Counted from the first letter of the stretch, positions 1-10,061 are shown. The stretch is 47,803 bases of DNA from Variovorax sp. Root473 (GCF_001426505.1 NZ_LMEV01000015.1:119481-167283); one strand, 5' to 3'. Translations and numbers: made by a program. Notes: generated by a model not told the origin, from the letters alone.

Positions 1-92
1 AATCCTTGAAAGAGCATGTCCCGTGTGTTGGTTTTATGTCTGCATCCGATTGCTGGTTCGCCCCGCACGGGAACAGGGCGGCACCGGATCGC

Positions 93-122
93 AGACAAGA
101 AGGGCCATGCACTGCATGGCCC
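93..122 (-). terminator. Probable intrinsic terminator downstream of fusA
   Basis: A perfect 10-bp inverted repeat (arms 102-111 and 113-122) reads on the minus strand as a GC-rich stem followed by a T-rich tail (TTCTTGTCT). It lies 15 bases after the fusA stop codon. It could end the str transcript or reduce read-through into whatever follows, which in related genomes is often a tuf gene; that gene would lie outside this window. Nothing else is visible in bases 1-136. Confidence 0.55.
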
Positions 123-136
123 CACGTTCTTGAAAC

Positions 137-2239
137 TTACTTCGAGCGCGCAGCCACGATGGCTTCGGCAACGTTGCGCGGAGCTTCAGCGTAGTGCTTG
201 AACTCCATCGTGTAAGTGGCGCGGCCTTGCGTGGCCGAGCGCAGCGTGGTCGAGTAGCCGAACATTTCCGACAGCGGGACTTCAGCCTTGATGAGCTTGC
301 CGCCGCCGATCATGTCGTCCATGCCCTGCACCATGCCGCGACGGCTGGACAGGTCGCCCATCACGTTGCCGGCGTAGTCTTCAGGCGTTTCGACTTCCAC
401 GGCCATCATCGGCTCGAGGATGACCGGGCTGGCCTTGCGAGCGCCTTCCTTGAAGCCGAAGATGGCGGCCATCTTGAACGCCATTTCGTTCGAGTCCACG
501 TCGTGGTACGAACCGAAGTGCAGCGTGACCTTGACGTCGACGACGGGATAGCCCGCCAGCACGCCCTGGGTCAGCGCTTCCACAACGCCCTTTTCCACTG
601 CGGGAATGTATTCGCGAGGAACCACACCGCCCTTGATGGCGTCGACGAACTCGAAGCCCTTGCCGGCTTCCTGCGGCTCGATCTTCAGGACAACGTGACC
701 GTACTGGCCCTTACCGCCCGACTGGCGAACGAACTTGCCTTCGGCTTCTTCGACGGTCTTGCGAATCGTTTCGCGGTAAGCCACTTGCGGCTTGCCCACA
801 TTCGCTTCCACGCCGAATTCGCGCTTCATGCGGTCCACGATGATTTCGAGGTGCAGTTCGCCCATGCCGGAAATGATGGTCTGGCCGGATTCTTCGTCGG
901 TGCGCACGCGGAACGACGGATCTTCCGAGGCCAGGCGCTGCAGGGCGATGCCCATCTTTTCCTGGTCGGCCTTGGTCTTGGGCTCGACGGCCTGCGAGAT
1001 CACGGGCTCGGGGAATTCCATGCGCTCCAGCGTGATCATGGCGTTCGGGTCGCACAGGGTTTCGCCCGTGGTGACGTCCTTCAGGCCCACGCAAGCGGCG
1101 ATGTCGCCGGCACGGATTTCCTCGATTTCGAGACGTTCGTTGGCGTGCATCTGCACGATACGGCCGATACGCTCTTTCTTGCCCTTGACAGGGTTGTAGA
1201 CGGTGTCGCCCTTGCTCAGAACGCCCGAGTACACGCGCACGAAGGTCAGCTGGCCGACATACGGGTCGGTCATGAGCTTGAACGCCAGCGCCGAGAACTT
1301 CTCGCCGTCGTCGGCCTTGCGGGTAACTTCCTGCTCGTCGTCGTCCGTGCCATGCACCGGCGGGATGTCCAGCGGCGAGGGCATCAGTTCGATCACGGCG
1401 TCGAGCATGCGCTGCACGCCCTTGTTCTTGAACGCGCTGCCGCACAGCATCGGCTGGATTTCACCGGCGATCGTGCGCGTGCGCAGGCCGTGGGTGATTT
1501 CTTCGAGCGTCAGGTCACCTTCTTCAAGGTACTTGTTCATCAGCTCTTCCGAAGCTTCGGCCGCGCTTTCGACCATCTTCTCGCGCCATTCCTTGGCCAG
1601 CTCGACCAGTTCGGCGGGGATTTCGCGCGTTTCGAACTTCATGCCTTGCGAGGCTTCGTCCCAGAAGATCGCCTTCATCAGACGCAGGTCGACCACGCCC
1701 TGGAACTTGTCTTCGGCACCGATCGGAATCACGATCGGCACAGGGTTGGCCTTCAGGCGGTCGACCATCATCTGGCGAACGCGGAAGAAATTGGCGCCGA
1801 TGCGGTCCATCTTGTTGACGAACGCCAGACGCGGCACCTTGTACTTGTTGGCCTGGCGCCAGACGGTTTCCGACTGGGGCTGCACGCCGCCGACCGAGTC
1901 GTACACCATGACGGCACCGTCCAGCACGCGCATCGAGCGCTCGACTTCAATGGTGAAGTCCACGTGGCCGGGGGTGTCAATGATGTTGATGCGGTGCTCG
2001 GGCAGCGAATGGTCCATGCCCTTCCAGAAGCAGGTCACGGCAGCGGAGGTGATCGTGATGCCACGCTCTTGCTCCTGCTCCATCCAGTCGGTCGTTGCCG
2101 CGCCATCGTGCACTTCGCCGAGCTTGTGGGTCACGCCCGTGTAGAACAGGATACGTTCGGTGGTGGTGGTCTTGCCGGCGTCGATGTGCGCGGAGATACC
2201 GATGTTGCGGTAGCGCTCGATGGGGGTCTTGCGGGACAT
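137..2239 (-). CDS. fusA: Elongation factor G
   Basis: This 700-residue protein is the translocation GTPase that moves tRNA and mRNA through the ribosome after each peptide bond, and it also helps recycle ribosomes. The G1 loop [13 protein letters not shown] is at residues 17-29, followed by DTPGHVD and NKMD, so the GTP-binding domain is intact. The remainder is colinear with domains II-V of bacterial EF-G and the length is standard. It is the third gene of the str operon, after rpsL and rpsG on the same strand. The 97-base gap before it contains a stem-loop, reported separately. The start at 2239 ([14 protein letters not shown]) matches the family N terminus. Identification is secure. Confidence 0.98.
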   Translation of the reverse strand: MSRKTPIERYRNIGISAHIDAGKTTTTERILFYTGVTHKLGEVHDGAATTDWMEQEQERGITITSAAVTCFWKGMDHSLPEHRINIIDTPGHVDFTIEVERSMRVLDGAVMVYDSVGGVQPQSETVWRQANKYKVPRLAFVNKMDRIGANFFRVRQMMVDRLKANPVPIVIPIGAEDKFQGVVDLRLMKAIFWDEASQGMKFETREIPAELVELAKEWREKMVESAAEASEELMNKYLEEGDLTLEEITHGLRTRTIAGEIQPMLCGSAFKNKGVQRMLDAVIELMPSPLDIPPVHGTDDDEQEVTRKADDGEKFSALAFKLMTDPYVGQLTFVRVYSGVLSKGDTVYNPVKGKKERIGRIVQMHANERLEIEEIRAGDIAACVGLKDVTTGETLCDPNAMITLERMEFPEPVISQAVEPKTKADQEKMGIALQRLASEDPSFRVRTDEESGQTIISGMGELHLEIIVDRMKREFGVEANVGKPQVAYRETIRKTVEEAEGKFVRQSGGKGQYGHVVLKIEPQEAGKGFEFVDAIKGGVVPREYIPAVEKGVVEALTQGVLAGYPVVDVKVTLHFGSYHDVDSNEMAFKMAAIFGFKEGARKASPVILEPMMAVEVETPEDYAGNVMGDLSSRRGMVQGMDDMIGGGKLIKAEVPLSEMFGYSTTLRSATQGRATYTMEFKHYAEAPRNVAEAIVAARSK

Positions 2240-2263
2240 GGTGTACTTTCGGGTTTAAATGCG

Positions 2264-2322
2264 TTGAGCGCTGGGCGTCGAGCACGGGCGACTTCGCCCA
2301 TTACTCAACCCCCAACGCTCAA
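2264..2322 (-). other. Stem-loop in the rpsG-fusA intergenic region
   Basis: Bases 2264-2275 (TTGAGCGCTGGG) and 2311-2322 (CCCAACGCTCAA) form a 12-bp inverted repeat with one mismatch. Inside it, GGGCGACTTCGCCC at 2286-2299 makes a second short hairpin. The nested structure occupies most of the 97-base gap between rpsG and fusA. It has no long T-run, so it looks more like an mRNA structure (processing, stability or differential expression of fusA) than a strong terminator. The function is inferred. Confidence 0.45.
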
Positions 2323-2336
2323 GAGACGTGTGTTTT

Positions 2337-2810
2337 TTAGAAGCGGAAGTGGCTGAAGGCGCGGTTGGCTTCTGCCATGCGGTGCACTTCGTCGCGCTTC
2401 TTCATGGCACCGCCACGGCCTTCCGTGGCTTCCATCAGTTCGTTGGCCAGACGCAGGGCCATCGACTTTTCGCCACGCTTGCGGGCGGCTTCCTTGATCC
2501 AGCGCATCGACAGGGCGAGGCGACGGACAGGACGGACTTCGACCGGCACCTGGTAGTTCGCACCACCGACGCGGCGCGACTTCACTTCGACCATCGGCTT
2601 CACGTTGTTGATGGCAACGGTGAACGCTTCGAGGGGGTCCTTGTCCGGGTTCTTCTTCTCGATGAAGTCGAGCGCGCCGTAGATGATGCGCTCGGCAACA
2701 GCCTTCTTGCCGCCTTCCATGATCACGTTCATGAATTTGGACAGCTCGACATTGCCGTACTTGGGATCCGGCAGGATTTCACGTTTGGGGACTTCGCGAC
2801 GACGTGGCAT
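2337..2810 (-). CDS. rpsG: 30S ribosomal protein S7
   Basis: This 157-residue protein is S7, the primary 16S rRNA-binding protein that nucleates the head of the 30S subunit and contacts the E-site tRNA. The sequence starts [19 protein letters not shown] and ends in the basic C-terminal region typical of bacterial S7, with normal length. It lies between rpsL and fusA on the same strand, the conserved str order. In E. coli, S7 represses the operon by binding the rpsL-rpsG intercistronic RNA. The gap here is 147 bases and contains short hairpins (2855-2874 and 2883-2898), so similar feedback is possible but not shown. Confidence 0.98.
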   Translation of the reverse strand: MPRRREVPKREILPDPKYGNVELSKFMNVIMEGGKKAVAERIIYGALDFIEKKNPDKDPLEAFTVAINNVKPMVEVKSRRVGGANYQVPVEVRPVRRLALSMRWIKEAARKRGEKSMALRLANELMEATEGRGGAMKKRDEVHRMAEANRAFSHFRF

Positions 2811-2957
2811 TTTTCTAACCTCTTTGCTTCAGTTGGCACCGTTTCCGGCACCGCGAGAGCCAGTCAGGACTCTCACTTACTCGACCCGACATTGGGTCAC
2901 TTCGCTCGACAAGCCCGCCAAGGCCATCGAACACCGCTTGTTTTCTGACAGGAAGGC

Positions 2958-3335
<378 letters not shown>

Positions 3336-3453
3336 GAATGAATTAGTCCCAAAACAACCCGGCCCTGGTTGCGAAACCGCCCTTGGTCGTGACTCAAGGA
3401 AGCCGGGAATAACGAAAACGTGAAACCCTTCGGAAAATTCCGAAAAGCCCACG

Positions 3454-3481
3454 AGTATAGCAGGCAGACCTGAATTGGCAA
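3454..3481 (-). promoter_or_regulatory. Predicted sigma-70-type promoter of the str operon
   Basis: Read on the minus strand, a -35 hexamer TTGCCA (3476-3481) is followed after 16 bases by a -10 hexamer TATACT (3454-3459). Each matches consensus at five of six positions. It lies about 120 bases upstream of the rpsL start and just downstream of the carboxypeptidase gene, so it would give a leader of about 110 bases. A small hairpin (CGGAA/TTCCG, 3431-3442) falls in that leader. Confidence 0.65.
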
Positions 3482-3537
3482 TGTCAGGCGCCCGAAGCGC
3501 CCGCCATCGGCCGATGCGAGGCTCTTTTGTCCGCCTC

Positions 3538-4707
3538 TTACTTGATCCAGAGGCGCACAGCGTCCCAGGCGCGGCCGAAGACGCCAGCCTGCTCGACCGG
3601 CTCCAGGGCCACCAGCGGCACGTCGGCCAGGGGCTGGTCGTCCAGCGTGACCTTGAGCGATCCGACGGCCTGGTACTTGGTGAACGGCGCGACCAGCGGG
3701 TCGGGGCGCGACACCTGCGTCTTGATCTTGCCGGCGGAACCGGTCGGCACCGCGACCACGATGGCTTCGGGGCGGCCCAGCTTCAGCACGTTGGCCTTGC
3801 CCTTCCAGACGGCGGGCGTGGCGGCAGGCTGGCCGGCTTCGAACAGGCGCACGGCGTCGTACGCGGTGTAGCCCCAGTTCAACAGCTTCTGCGACTCGTT
3901 GGCGCGCACCGTCTCGCTGGAGGCACCCAGCACGATCGACAGCAGGCGGCGGCCGCCGGTCAGGTTGGGGAAGTCGCGCTTGGCGGTGGCGATCATGCAG
4001 TAGCCCGCTGCGTCGGTATGGCCGGTCTTCAGGCCGTCGACGGTCGGGTCGCGGAACAGCAGCAGGTTGCGGTTGGTGTCGTTGGTCGACGGCGTGCCCG
4101 GATAGCGGTACTTCTTGATGGCGTAGTACTTGGCTTCCTCGGGGAAGTCGCGCACCAGGCGCGTGGCCAGAATGCTCAGGTCGCGCGCCGTGGTGGTATG
4201 GCCGGGCGCCGTGAGGCCTTCGGGATTCTTGTAGGTGGTGTTCTTCATGCCCAGCACCTTGGCCTGGGCGTTCATCATCTCGACGAAGTGCTCGACCGTA
4301 CCGCCCACGCCTTCGGCCAGCGCCACCGTGGCGTCGTTGCCCGACTGCACGATCACGCCCTTGATGAGGTCTTCCACCGGCACCTGCATCTTGGGGTCGA
4401 TGAACATGCGCGAGCCGGGCATCTTCCAGGCGCGCGGGCTCACCGGCAGGGTCTGGGTCAGCGTGATCTTCTTGGCGCGCAGCGCATCGAACGCGACGTA
4501 CGCAGTCATCAGCTTGGTGAGCGAGGCCGGCTCGACCGGGCTGTCGATGTCCTTCTGCGCAAGGATCTGGTTCGCGGTCACGTCGAGCAGCAGGTAGCTG
4601 CGCGCGGCGATTTCAGGCGGGGCCGGCATCTGGGCGGCGGCGATCACGCCAACCGAGGCAGCAGCGGTCAGCACCAGTGCGCGAAGCGCAGTGAAAAAAC
4701 GATTCAT
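3538..4707 (-). CDS. dacC: D-alanyl-D-alanine carboxypeptidase (PBP5/6 family)
   Basis: This serine-type D,D-carboxypeptidase removes the terminal D-Ala from peptidoglycan pentapeptides in the periplasm and so limits cross-linking. With the start at [11 protein letters not shown] (ATG 4705-4707) it has 389 residues and begins with a signal peptide ending near ATAQ-like residues around position 26. The three active-site motifs are S62-L-T-K65, S122-G-N124 and K227-T-G229. A C-terminal beta domain follows, and the last residues (AVRLWIK) could form the amphipathic membrane anchor of PBP5-type enzymes. A TTG start nine codons upstream is less likely. It lies directly upstream of rpsL but has no evident tie to it. 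The dacA/dacC symbol is by family. Confidence 0.92.
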   Translation of the reverse strand: MNRFFTALRALVLTAAASVGVIAAAQMPAPPEIAARSYLLLDVTANQILAQKDIDSPVEPASLTKLMTAYVAFDALRAKKITLTQTLPVSPRAWKMPGSRMFIDPKMQVPVEDLIKGVIVQSGNDATVALAEGVGGTVEHFVEMMNAQAKVLGMKNTTYKNPEGLTAPGHTTTARDLSILATRLVRDFPEEAKYYAIKKYRYPGTPSTNDTNRNLLLFRDPTVDGLKTGHTDAAGYCMIATAKRDFPNLTGGRRLLSIVLGASSETVRANESQKLLNWGYTAYDAVRLFEAGQPAATPAVWKGKANVLKLGRPEAIVVAVPTGSAGKIKTQVSRPDPLVAPFTKYQAVGSLKVTLDDQPLADVPLVALEPVEQAGVFGRAWDAVRLWIK

Positions 4708-4747
4708 GGGGAAGATAAGAAGAGACGAGAACAAGCCTGCAAGGCTT

Positions 4748-5380
4748 TCATTCGATGCCCGCGCGCAGATGGCGGGCGACCAGGCTTTTGAGCAGCGGCA
4801 ATTGTCCGTGAAAGAAGTGGCCGCCCCCGGGAATAACCGTGACAGGGAGTGACTGCGGACGCGCCCAGTCCATCACGGCGGCAAGCGGCACGGTGTCGTC
4901 GGCTTCGCCATGGACCACGAGCGCGCGCTCGTGCGCTTCGGCCGGCAGCGTGGCCACCGAAAAGCGCGAGGCGGCCGTGCCCACCAGCACCAGTTGCCGC
5001 ACGTCGCGTGCGGCCCAGAGCCTCTCGGCCGCGCAGCTGGCCACGAAGGCCCCGAAGGAAAAACCGGCGATCGCCAGCCGGCCTTCGGGCGCGAGCTGGC
5101 CGACGACATGCAGCATGTCCTCGAGCTCGCCGCGCCCTTCATCGTGAATGCCTTCGCTGGCCCCCACCCCGCGGAAGTTGAAGCGCACGGCCGTCCATCC
5201 GCAGGACACGAAGGCACGCGCCAGGGTTTGCACGACCTTGTTGTCCATCGTGCCGCCGAACAGCGGATGCGGATGGGCGATCACCGCAATGCCGCGCGCT
5301 TCGCCGGATGGCAGGTCGCGCTGCACCTCGATCACGCCCGCGGCGCCCTGGAGGCTGATTTTTTCGGTCTGGGAATTCAT
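4748..5380 (-). CDS. Alpha/beta hydrolase (short dienelactone-hydrolase-like type)
   Basis: A 210-residue cytoplasmic alpha/beta-hydrolase. Visible marks are HPHPLFGGTMDN near residues 36-47, the strand and turn FNFRGVGASEG, the nucleophile elbow GFSFGAF with its central serine, an acid in HGEADDTVPL and a histidine in PGGGHFFHG. Such proteins occur widely in proteobacteria, are often named only alpha/beta hydrolase, and have no agreed substrate. There is no signal peptide. It lies 40 bases upstream of the carboxypeptidase and 70 bases downstream of the ferredoxin gene on the same strand, so co-transcription is possible. The fold is confident; the substrate is unknown. Confidence 0.85.
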   Translation of the reverse strand: MNSQTEKISLQGAAGVIEVQRDLPSGEARGIAVIAHPHPLFGGTMDNKVVQTLARAFVSCGWTAVRFNFRGVGASEGIHDEGRGELEDMLHVVGQLAPEGRLAIAGFSFGAFVASCAAERLWAARDVRQLVLVGTAASRFSVATLPAEAHERALVVHGEADDTVPLAAVMDWARPQSLPVTVIPGGGHFFHGQLPLLKSLVARHLRAGIE

Positions 5381-5450
5381 GGCGCTGGAGTTGGCTGGGC
5401 CGGCGATACCGGCAACGTGCTCAGTACGAGCACGGGGTCCGCAGGAAAGT

Positions 5451-5804
5451 TCAGCGGCCGACGTCGGGCGGCAGCAGCAGCCGCTCGACGACCTGGCCGT
5501 TCTTCAGATGGGACTCGACGATCTCGTCGATGTCCTCGGCGTCCACGAAGGTGTACCAGACCGCCTCCGGGTAGACCACGGCCACGGGCCCGCCCGCGCA
5601 GCGATCGAGGCAACCGGCCTTGTTGACGCGCACCTTGCCGGGCCCGGCGAGCCCTTGCTCCTTCACCTTGGCCTTGCAGCGGTCGAAGCCTTCCTGCGCG
5701 TTGTGCAGGGCGCAGGAGTCTTCGCCGTTCTTGCGTTCGTTCAGGCAGAAGAAGATGTGGCGGCCGTAGTAGCCGGGCGGCGCGGCAGGAGTGGTGCTGG
5801 GCAT
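5451..5804 (-). CDS. Thioredoxin-like [2Fe-2S] ferredoxin
   Basis: A 117-residue protein of the thioredoxin-fold [2Fe-2S] ferredoxin family, related to the Azotobacter/Clostridium 'Shethna' type and the NuoE C-terminal domain. Four cysteines have the family spacing: Cys20 and Cys31 (C-x10-C) in the N-terminal half, and Cys65 and Cys69 (C-x3-C, in AGCLDRCAGGP) in the second half. An extra Cys43 lies in between. It probably carries one electron at a time between unidentified soluble partners. The end of the protein (LLPPDVGR) is a short flexible tail. No nitrogenase or hydrogenase genes are nearby, so its role is open. Confidence 0.88.
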   Translation of the reverse strand: MPSTTPAAPPGYYGRHIFFCLNERKNGEDSCALHNAQEGFDRCKAKVKEQGLAGPGKVRVNKAGCLDRCAGGPVAVVYPEAVWYTFVDAEDIDEIVESHLKNGQVVERLLLPPDVGR

Positions 5805-5825
5805 CGACCGATTTTATGAGCGCAC

Positions 5826-6938
5826 TCAAGACGCTGCCGGACGGCGGCGCCGCGACAGCGCCGCCAGCACATAGACCAGCACCGCGAAGGGCCAGCACCA
5901 GCCCAGCCACTGGGCCAGGCCGTGGAAACGGATGAAGCGGCCCTGCTCCCAGGTGGCCAGGGTCTGGGCGAAGTACGCGCTCTCGGGCGCCTGGTTCAGC
6001 AGGCTCAGCTGGAGCACGAGCCCCATGAGCAGCAACGCACCGCACAGGCGACGCGGCGCAAACAGCAACAGTACGCCCGCGAACACCGCCGCGGCCAGCC
6101 CGACCTGCACGGGCAGTTCGAGCCAGGCCCACGCGTGCTCGGGGCCGTAGCTCATGGCCGCCGACAGCGCCGAGGCTGCGACACCCGCCAGCAGGATCAG
6201 CGGCAGCAACACCGCGCGCTGCGCCACGTTACGCGCCACGAGATAGCCGAGCAGGCAGGGCACCAACGCGCCGAGCATCACGCACAGCAACTCGACGGCC
6301 GGCACCAGCGGCTCCAGTTCGAACTGGCGCACGGGCAGCCAGTCGATGAAGGGCGTGTCGAGCAGCCACTCGGAAATCGCCGTCTCCAGTCGCTCGAACA
6401 CCTGGCCCAGGCCGAAGGTGACAGCCGCAGGGAACAGCAGGGCAAAGGGCCAGAGCGCGAGCAGCACAAGGCCGCCGCGCGCGTCCTCGACGAACCATTG
6501 CGATCGCGCGCGGCCCCAGTGCGCGATCGCGCCGAGGCGCTCCAGCGCCGCGGCCAGCACGGCGCCGAGCACCGTCCCGGCGGCGTTCAGCCCGAGATCG
6601 ACATTGGAAGGAATGCGCGCCGGCAGGTAGCTTTGCAGCGTCTCCATGGCAAAGGCGATCGCCGCGCCCGCCACGGTGGCGCGCAGCAACGCACGCCAGA
6701 CGCCAGGGCTTTTGCCCGTGCGCAGCACGCTCAGCGCGCACAAAAATCCGAAGGGCACATAGCCCGCCACGTTCACCCCGAAATCGAAACCCGTCCAGTA
6801 CTTGGGCCAGGGCGCCGACAGGTAGGCCCACGGCGCGATCCCCTGGTCACGCCAGTCGGCGAAGGGATACAGGCTGGCATAGACGATCAGCGCCGCATAG
6901 GCCAGCGCCAGCGGGAGCGCGGCAGACTTGTGCGGCAT
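5826..6938 (-). CDS. VanZ-family multi-spanning membrane protein
   Basis: A 370-residue integral membrane protein. The N-terminal half carries VanZ-like features: an early helix with YAALIVYASLYPF, then FDFGVNVAGYVPFG and SNVDLGLNAAGTVLGA, the N-x-x-G/P and D-x-x-x-N motifs of that family. The second half holds several further hydrophobic segments with small basic loops. VanZ-domain proteins have no settled biochemical role; VanZ itself gives low-level teicoplanin resistance. I chose the ATG at 6936-6938 (MPHKSAALPL); a GTG five codons upstream (6953) is equally open. The gene follows hemJ after only a few bases, so the two are probably co-transcribed. Confidence 0.8.
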   Translation of the reverse strand: MPHKSAALPLALAYAALIVYASLYPFADWRDQGIAPWAYLSAPWPKYWTGFDFGVNVAGYVPFGFLCALSVLRTGKSPGVWRALLRATVAGAAIAFAMETLQSYLPARIPSNVDLGLNAAGTVLGAVLAAALERLGAIAHWGRARSQWFVEDARGGLVLLALWPFALLFPAAVTFGLGQVFERLETAISEWLLDTPFIDWLPVRQFELEPLVPAVELLCVMLGALVPCLLGYLVARNVAQRAVLLPLILLAGVAASALSAAMSYGPEHAWAWLELPVQVGLAAAVFAGVLLLFAPRRLCGALLLMGLVLQLSLLNQAPESAYFAQTLATWEQGRFIRFHGLAQWLGWCWPFAVLVYVLAALSRRRRPAAS

Positions 6939-6957
6939 GCCTACCGTGGACACGGGC

Positions 6958-7386
6958 TCAGAATGGTTTCACCACCACCAGGATCACGATGCCCAGCAGC
7001 AGCAACACGGGGAGTTCGTTGAACCAGCGGTACCAGCGGTCGCTGCGGCGGTTGCTGCCGGCCACGAAGCGGCGCAACAGCACGCCGCAGCCGTGGTGAT
7101 AGCCGATGGCGACCAGCACCAGCGCCAGCTTGGCGTGCATCCAGCCGTTGCCCGGGCCGCGCCCGATGCCGTAACCCAGCCAGAGCCAGGCGCCGAACAC
7201 CAGCGCCGGCACCGCCAGGAAGGTCGTGAACCGCAGCAGCTTGCGCGCCATCAGCAGCAGGCGTTCGCGCTCGGCGACCGACTCGGGCGGCACCATCGCC
7301 AGGTTCACGAAGATCCGCGGCAGATAGAACAGTCCGGCAAACCAGCTGGCAATGAAAACAATGTGAAGAGATTTGACCCAGAGCAT
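6958..7386 (-). CDS. hemJ: HemJ-type protoporphyrinogen IX oxidase
   Basis: A 142-residue membrane protein with about four hydrophobic helices. It shows the hallmarks of the HemJ (former UPF0093) family: an N-terminal helix with His8 followed by WFAGLFYLPRIFV, the segment GWMHAKLALVLVAIGYHHGC (Lys86, His97, His98), and a C-terminal RWFNELPVLLL...VVVKPF. HemJ oxidises protoporphyrinogen IX to protoporphyrin IX, the penultimate step of heme synthesis, in bacteria that lack HemG or HemY. It is sometimes mislabelled CopD or 'membrane protein'. hemB, an early step of the same pathway, starts 336 bases away on the other strand, which supports the call. A predicted terminator hairpin lies 65-94 bases upstream of its start codon. 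Confidence 0.87.
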   Translation of the reverse strand: MLWVKSLHIVFIASWFAGLFYLPRIFVNLAMVPPESVAERERLLLMARKLLRFTTFLAVPALVFGAWLWLGYGIGRGPGNGWMHAKLALVLVAIGYHHGCGVLLRRFVAGSNRRSDRWYRWFNELPVLLLLGIVILVVVKPF

Positions 7387-7450
7387 GGCGGCAGTTTAGT
7401 GGTGGCTGCACACTGGCCTCTTTTGGGGCTCTTTGCCAAGGCTCCGGGCA

Positions 7451-7480
7451 AAAAAAAGCCCGACGTCTTCACGTCGGGCT
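7451..7480 (-). terminator. Strong intrinsic terminator upstream of hemJ
   Basis: AGCCCGACGT (7457-7466) and ACGTCGGGCT (7471-7480) form a perfect 10-bp stem with a four-base loop. On the minus strand it is followed by seven T residues (the A-run at 7450-7456 on the plus strand). No protein gene lies upstream of it on that strand before hemB, which runs the other way, so it must end a short RNA or act inside the hemJ leader. Confidence 0.8.
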
Positions 7481-7552
7481 GGGAAGCCCTTTTGCTGTCA
7501 CACATCAAGGCACCCGCTCAGGGAGGAAAAGCGGGGAGCGGCAAGCCGCCCG
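7451..7552 (-). ncRNA. Candidate small RNA or attenuated hemJ leader (about 100 nt)
   Basis: A predicted promoter at 7559-7587 would start a minus-strand transcript near 7552. The RNA would begin with a hairpin (AAGCGGG arm pairing with CCCGCTT, plus an inner CGG/CCG; plus-strand span 7528-7554). A mostly single-stranded stretch containing TTTTCCTCCCT follows, then the strong terminator at 7457-7480. The CCUCCC element could pair with Shine-Dalgarno sequences. This is the layout of a trans-acting small RNA, but because hemJ starts 65 bases further on in the same direction it could equally be a transcription-attenuation leader. I recognise no known RNA family in it. Confidence 0.45.
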
Positions 7553-7558
7553 CTTCAG

Positions 7559-7587
7559 AATTTAACAAAGACGAAACAAGGTTTCAA
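7559..7587 (-). promoter_or_regulatory. Predicted promoter for the hemJ-upstream RNA
   Basis: On the minus strand, TTGAAA (7582-7587) and TAAATT (7559-7564) are separated by exactly 17 bases. The -35 hexamer matches consensus at five of six positions and the -10 at four of six. It points toward the candidate RNA and hemJ. Confidence 0.5.
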
Positions 7588-7655
7588 GCGATTGAGGCAG
7601 TTTCTTTGACTTTTACAACAAAAATCTAGAACTTAAGTTCTACTAATTTCTGTAG

Positions 7656-7666
7656 TTGTCAGACAA
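7656..7666. promoter_or_regulatory. Operator-like inverted repeat upstream of hemB
   Basis: TTGTC-A-GACAA is a perfect inverted repeat (GTTGTC/GACAAC if extended to 7655-7667). It fits the T-N-G-T-N3-A-C-N-A pattern bound by FadR-subgroup GntR regulators. No GntR gene is in the window, so the regulator is unknown. The 16-bp palindrome TAGAACTTAAGTTCTA lies 13 bases before it. Confidence 0.4.
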
Positions 7667-7698
7667 CTTGCTTCTCATCACCCTGAGGCGCCGTCTGA

Positions 7699-8736
<1,038 letters not shown>

Positions 8737-8811
8737 TAGCTTCCGCGAGATATCCGTTGCACCTCCACGGCATTTCTGGCGTGGAAGAAGAATCACCAGG
8801 GGCGAGTCTCC

Positions 8812-9957
8812 ATGCGCATCTTCGAAATCAGCCGCTCGCAGGTCAGCGAGCACGCCTCGCTGGCGCCGCTGGCCGTGCCGGGCGCCTGCAGCGCCGCCAG
8901 CTACCTCTGGATTTCGCTGACGCGCGACGAATTCCGTGCCGCCCAGCCCGAGGTGCAGCAGATCCTGCAGACGCTGTGCCAGACCCAGCTGGTCGACCTG
9001 CACGTGGCCGACCTGCTCAACGACCAGCTGCCCTCGCACTACGACTACACCTCGCTGTACGACGTGCTGGTGTTCCGCCGCCTGGCCACGGGCAACGGCG
9101 CTGAAACCAAGAACACCAGCGAGCCTTCGGTGCCGCAGCGGCCCTCGCGCGGCGGTCCACCGGTGCTGCGCCGCATCGACACGCGCCCGGTCGGCTTCGC
9201 GGTGTTCGACCGCGTGCTGCTCTCGGTGCACCCCGAAGACGGCACCGTGCGCGACGCCTTCGCCGCCCGGCTGCTGGCGGCCGCTTCGCCCGACGACCGG
9301 GGCACGCCCGCACTGGACGTGCGCGCCACCTCGGCCCGCCTGCCGACCAGCCCGGCCGACCTGATGCTGCGCATCCTCAACCTGATCGTCGACGGCTACC
9401 TCGACATGCGCCGCGAACTCACGAAGCAGCTCGACCACTGGCAGAGCGAACTCATCGACCCGCGCAGCCGCTTCACCAACTGGAGCGCGCTGATGGAAGC
9501 GCGCCAGTCGCTGCACCGTCTGGACGAGATCTGCGAAGACCAGCGCGCCGCGATGCAGGACTGGATCGATTCGCTCGAAACCCTGCCCACGCCGCAAGGT
9601 GAAGTGGCGCAGCGCGAGCGCGAACTGATCATGGTGCGCAGCCGCGACGTGCTGGAACACATCCAGCGCGTGGTGCACCACGTGCACCGGCTCGAGCAGA
9701 ACGCCGAGACCGCCGTGCAGATGCACTTCAGCGTCCAGGGCCACCGGGCCAACGACATCATGCGGGTGCTGACCGTGCTCACCGCCATCTTCCTGCCGCT
9801 CAACCTGATCGCAGGCATTTTCGGCATGAACTTCGAGTTCATTCCGCTCGTGCACAAGGCCGACGGCTTCTGGATCGCGATGTCGGCCATGCTGGTCATC
9901 GCGGTGCTGCTGGTCCTGATCTTCTGGCGCAAGCGCTACCTGGCCCGCACGCGCTGA
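8812..9957 (+). CDS. CorA-family magnesium/divalent-cation channel
   Basis: A 381-residue CorA-type channel. It has a large cytoplasmic N-terminal domain, a long helix (around residues 190-300, charged and coiled-coil-like), and two C-terminal membrane helices. The first membrane helix ends in the selectivity motif GMN (338-340) and the protein ends with a basic tail, RKRYLARTR. Residues about 97-118 contain a low-complexity, proline-rich stretch (SEPSVPQRPSRGGPP) interrupting the N-terminal domain, a small lineage-specific insertion. CorA proteins form pentamers for magnesium, cobalt or nickel uptake; the ZntB branch exports zinc. I cannot decide the ion from sequence alone. The gene starts 75 bases after hemB and may be read from the same transcript. 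Confidence 0.9.
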   Translation: MRIFEISRSQVSEHASLAPLAVPGACSAASYLWISLTRDEFRAAQPEVQQILQTLCQTQLVDLHVADLLNDQLPSHYDYTSLYDVLVFRRLATGNGAETKNTSEPSVPQRPSRGGPPVLRRIDTRPVGFAVFDRVLLSVHPEDGTVRDAFAARLLAAASPDDRGTPALDVRATSARLPTSPADLMLRILNLIVDGYLDMRRELTKQLDHWQSELIDPRSRFTNWSALMEARQSLHRLDEICEDQRAAMQDWIDSLETLPTPQGEVAQRERELIMVRSRDVLEHIQRVVHHVHRLEQNAETAVQMHFSVQGHRANDIMRVLTVLTAIFLPLNLIAGIFGMNFEFIPLVHKADGFWIAMSAMLVIAVLLVLIFWRKRYLARTR

Positions 9958-9984
9958 ACGCCCTCCCGCTGGCGAACGCCCATG

Positions 9985-10013
9985 AAAAAAGCCACGCGGT
10001 TGCGTGGCTTTCT
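9985..10013. terminator. Bidirectional terminator between the corA-like gene and the exported repeat protein
   Basis: GCCACGC (9991-9997) and GCGTGGC (10002-10008) form a 7-bp stem with a four-base loop, with six A residues before it and a T-rich stretch after it. It lies between two convergent genes and could terminate both. Confidence 0.7.
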
Positions 10014-10061
10014 TGAGTGTCAGCCCGGGCCGCCCCGGAAGGCGGCGGGCTTCGCGGCCAA

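Noticed and set aside
194..2356. A 720-codon open frame antisense to fusA
   Set aside because: It is an artefact of GC-rich third positions; the encoded sequence is repetitive in His, Arg and Ala with no family resemblance, while fusA on the other strand is certain.
3475..4791. A 438-codon open frame antisense to the carboxypeptidase gene
   Set aside because: Composition is typical of a shadow frame, and the opposite strand has all three penicillin-binding motifs.
6958..7386. A CopD copper-resistance label for the small membrane protein
   Set aside because: The GWMHAKL and YHH motifs and the hemB neighbour fit HemJ better, and no copper genes are near.
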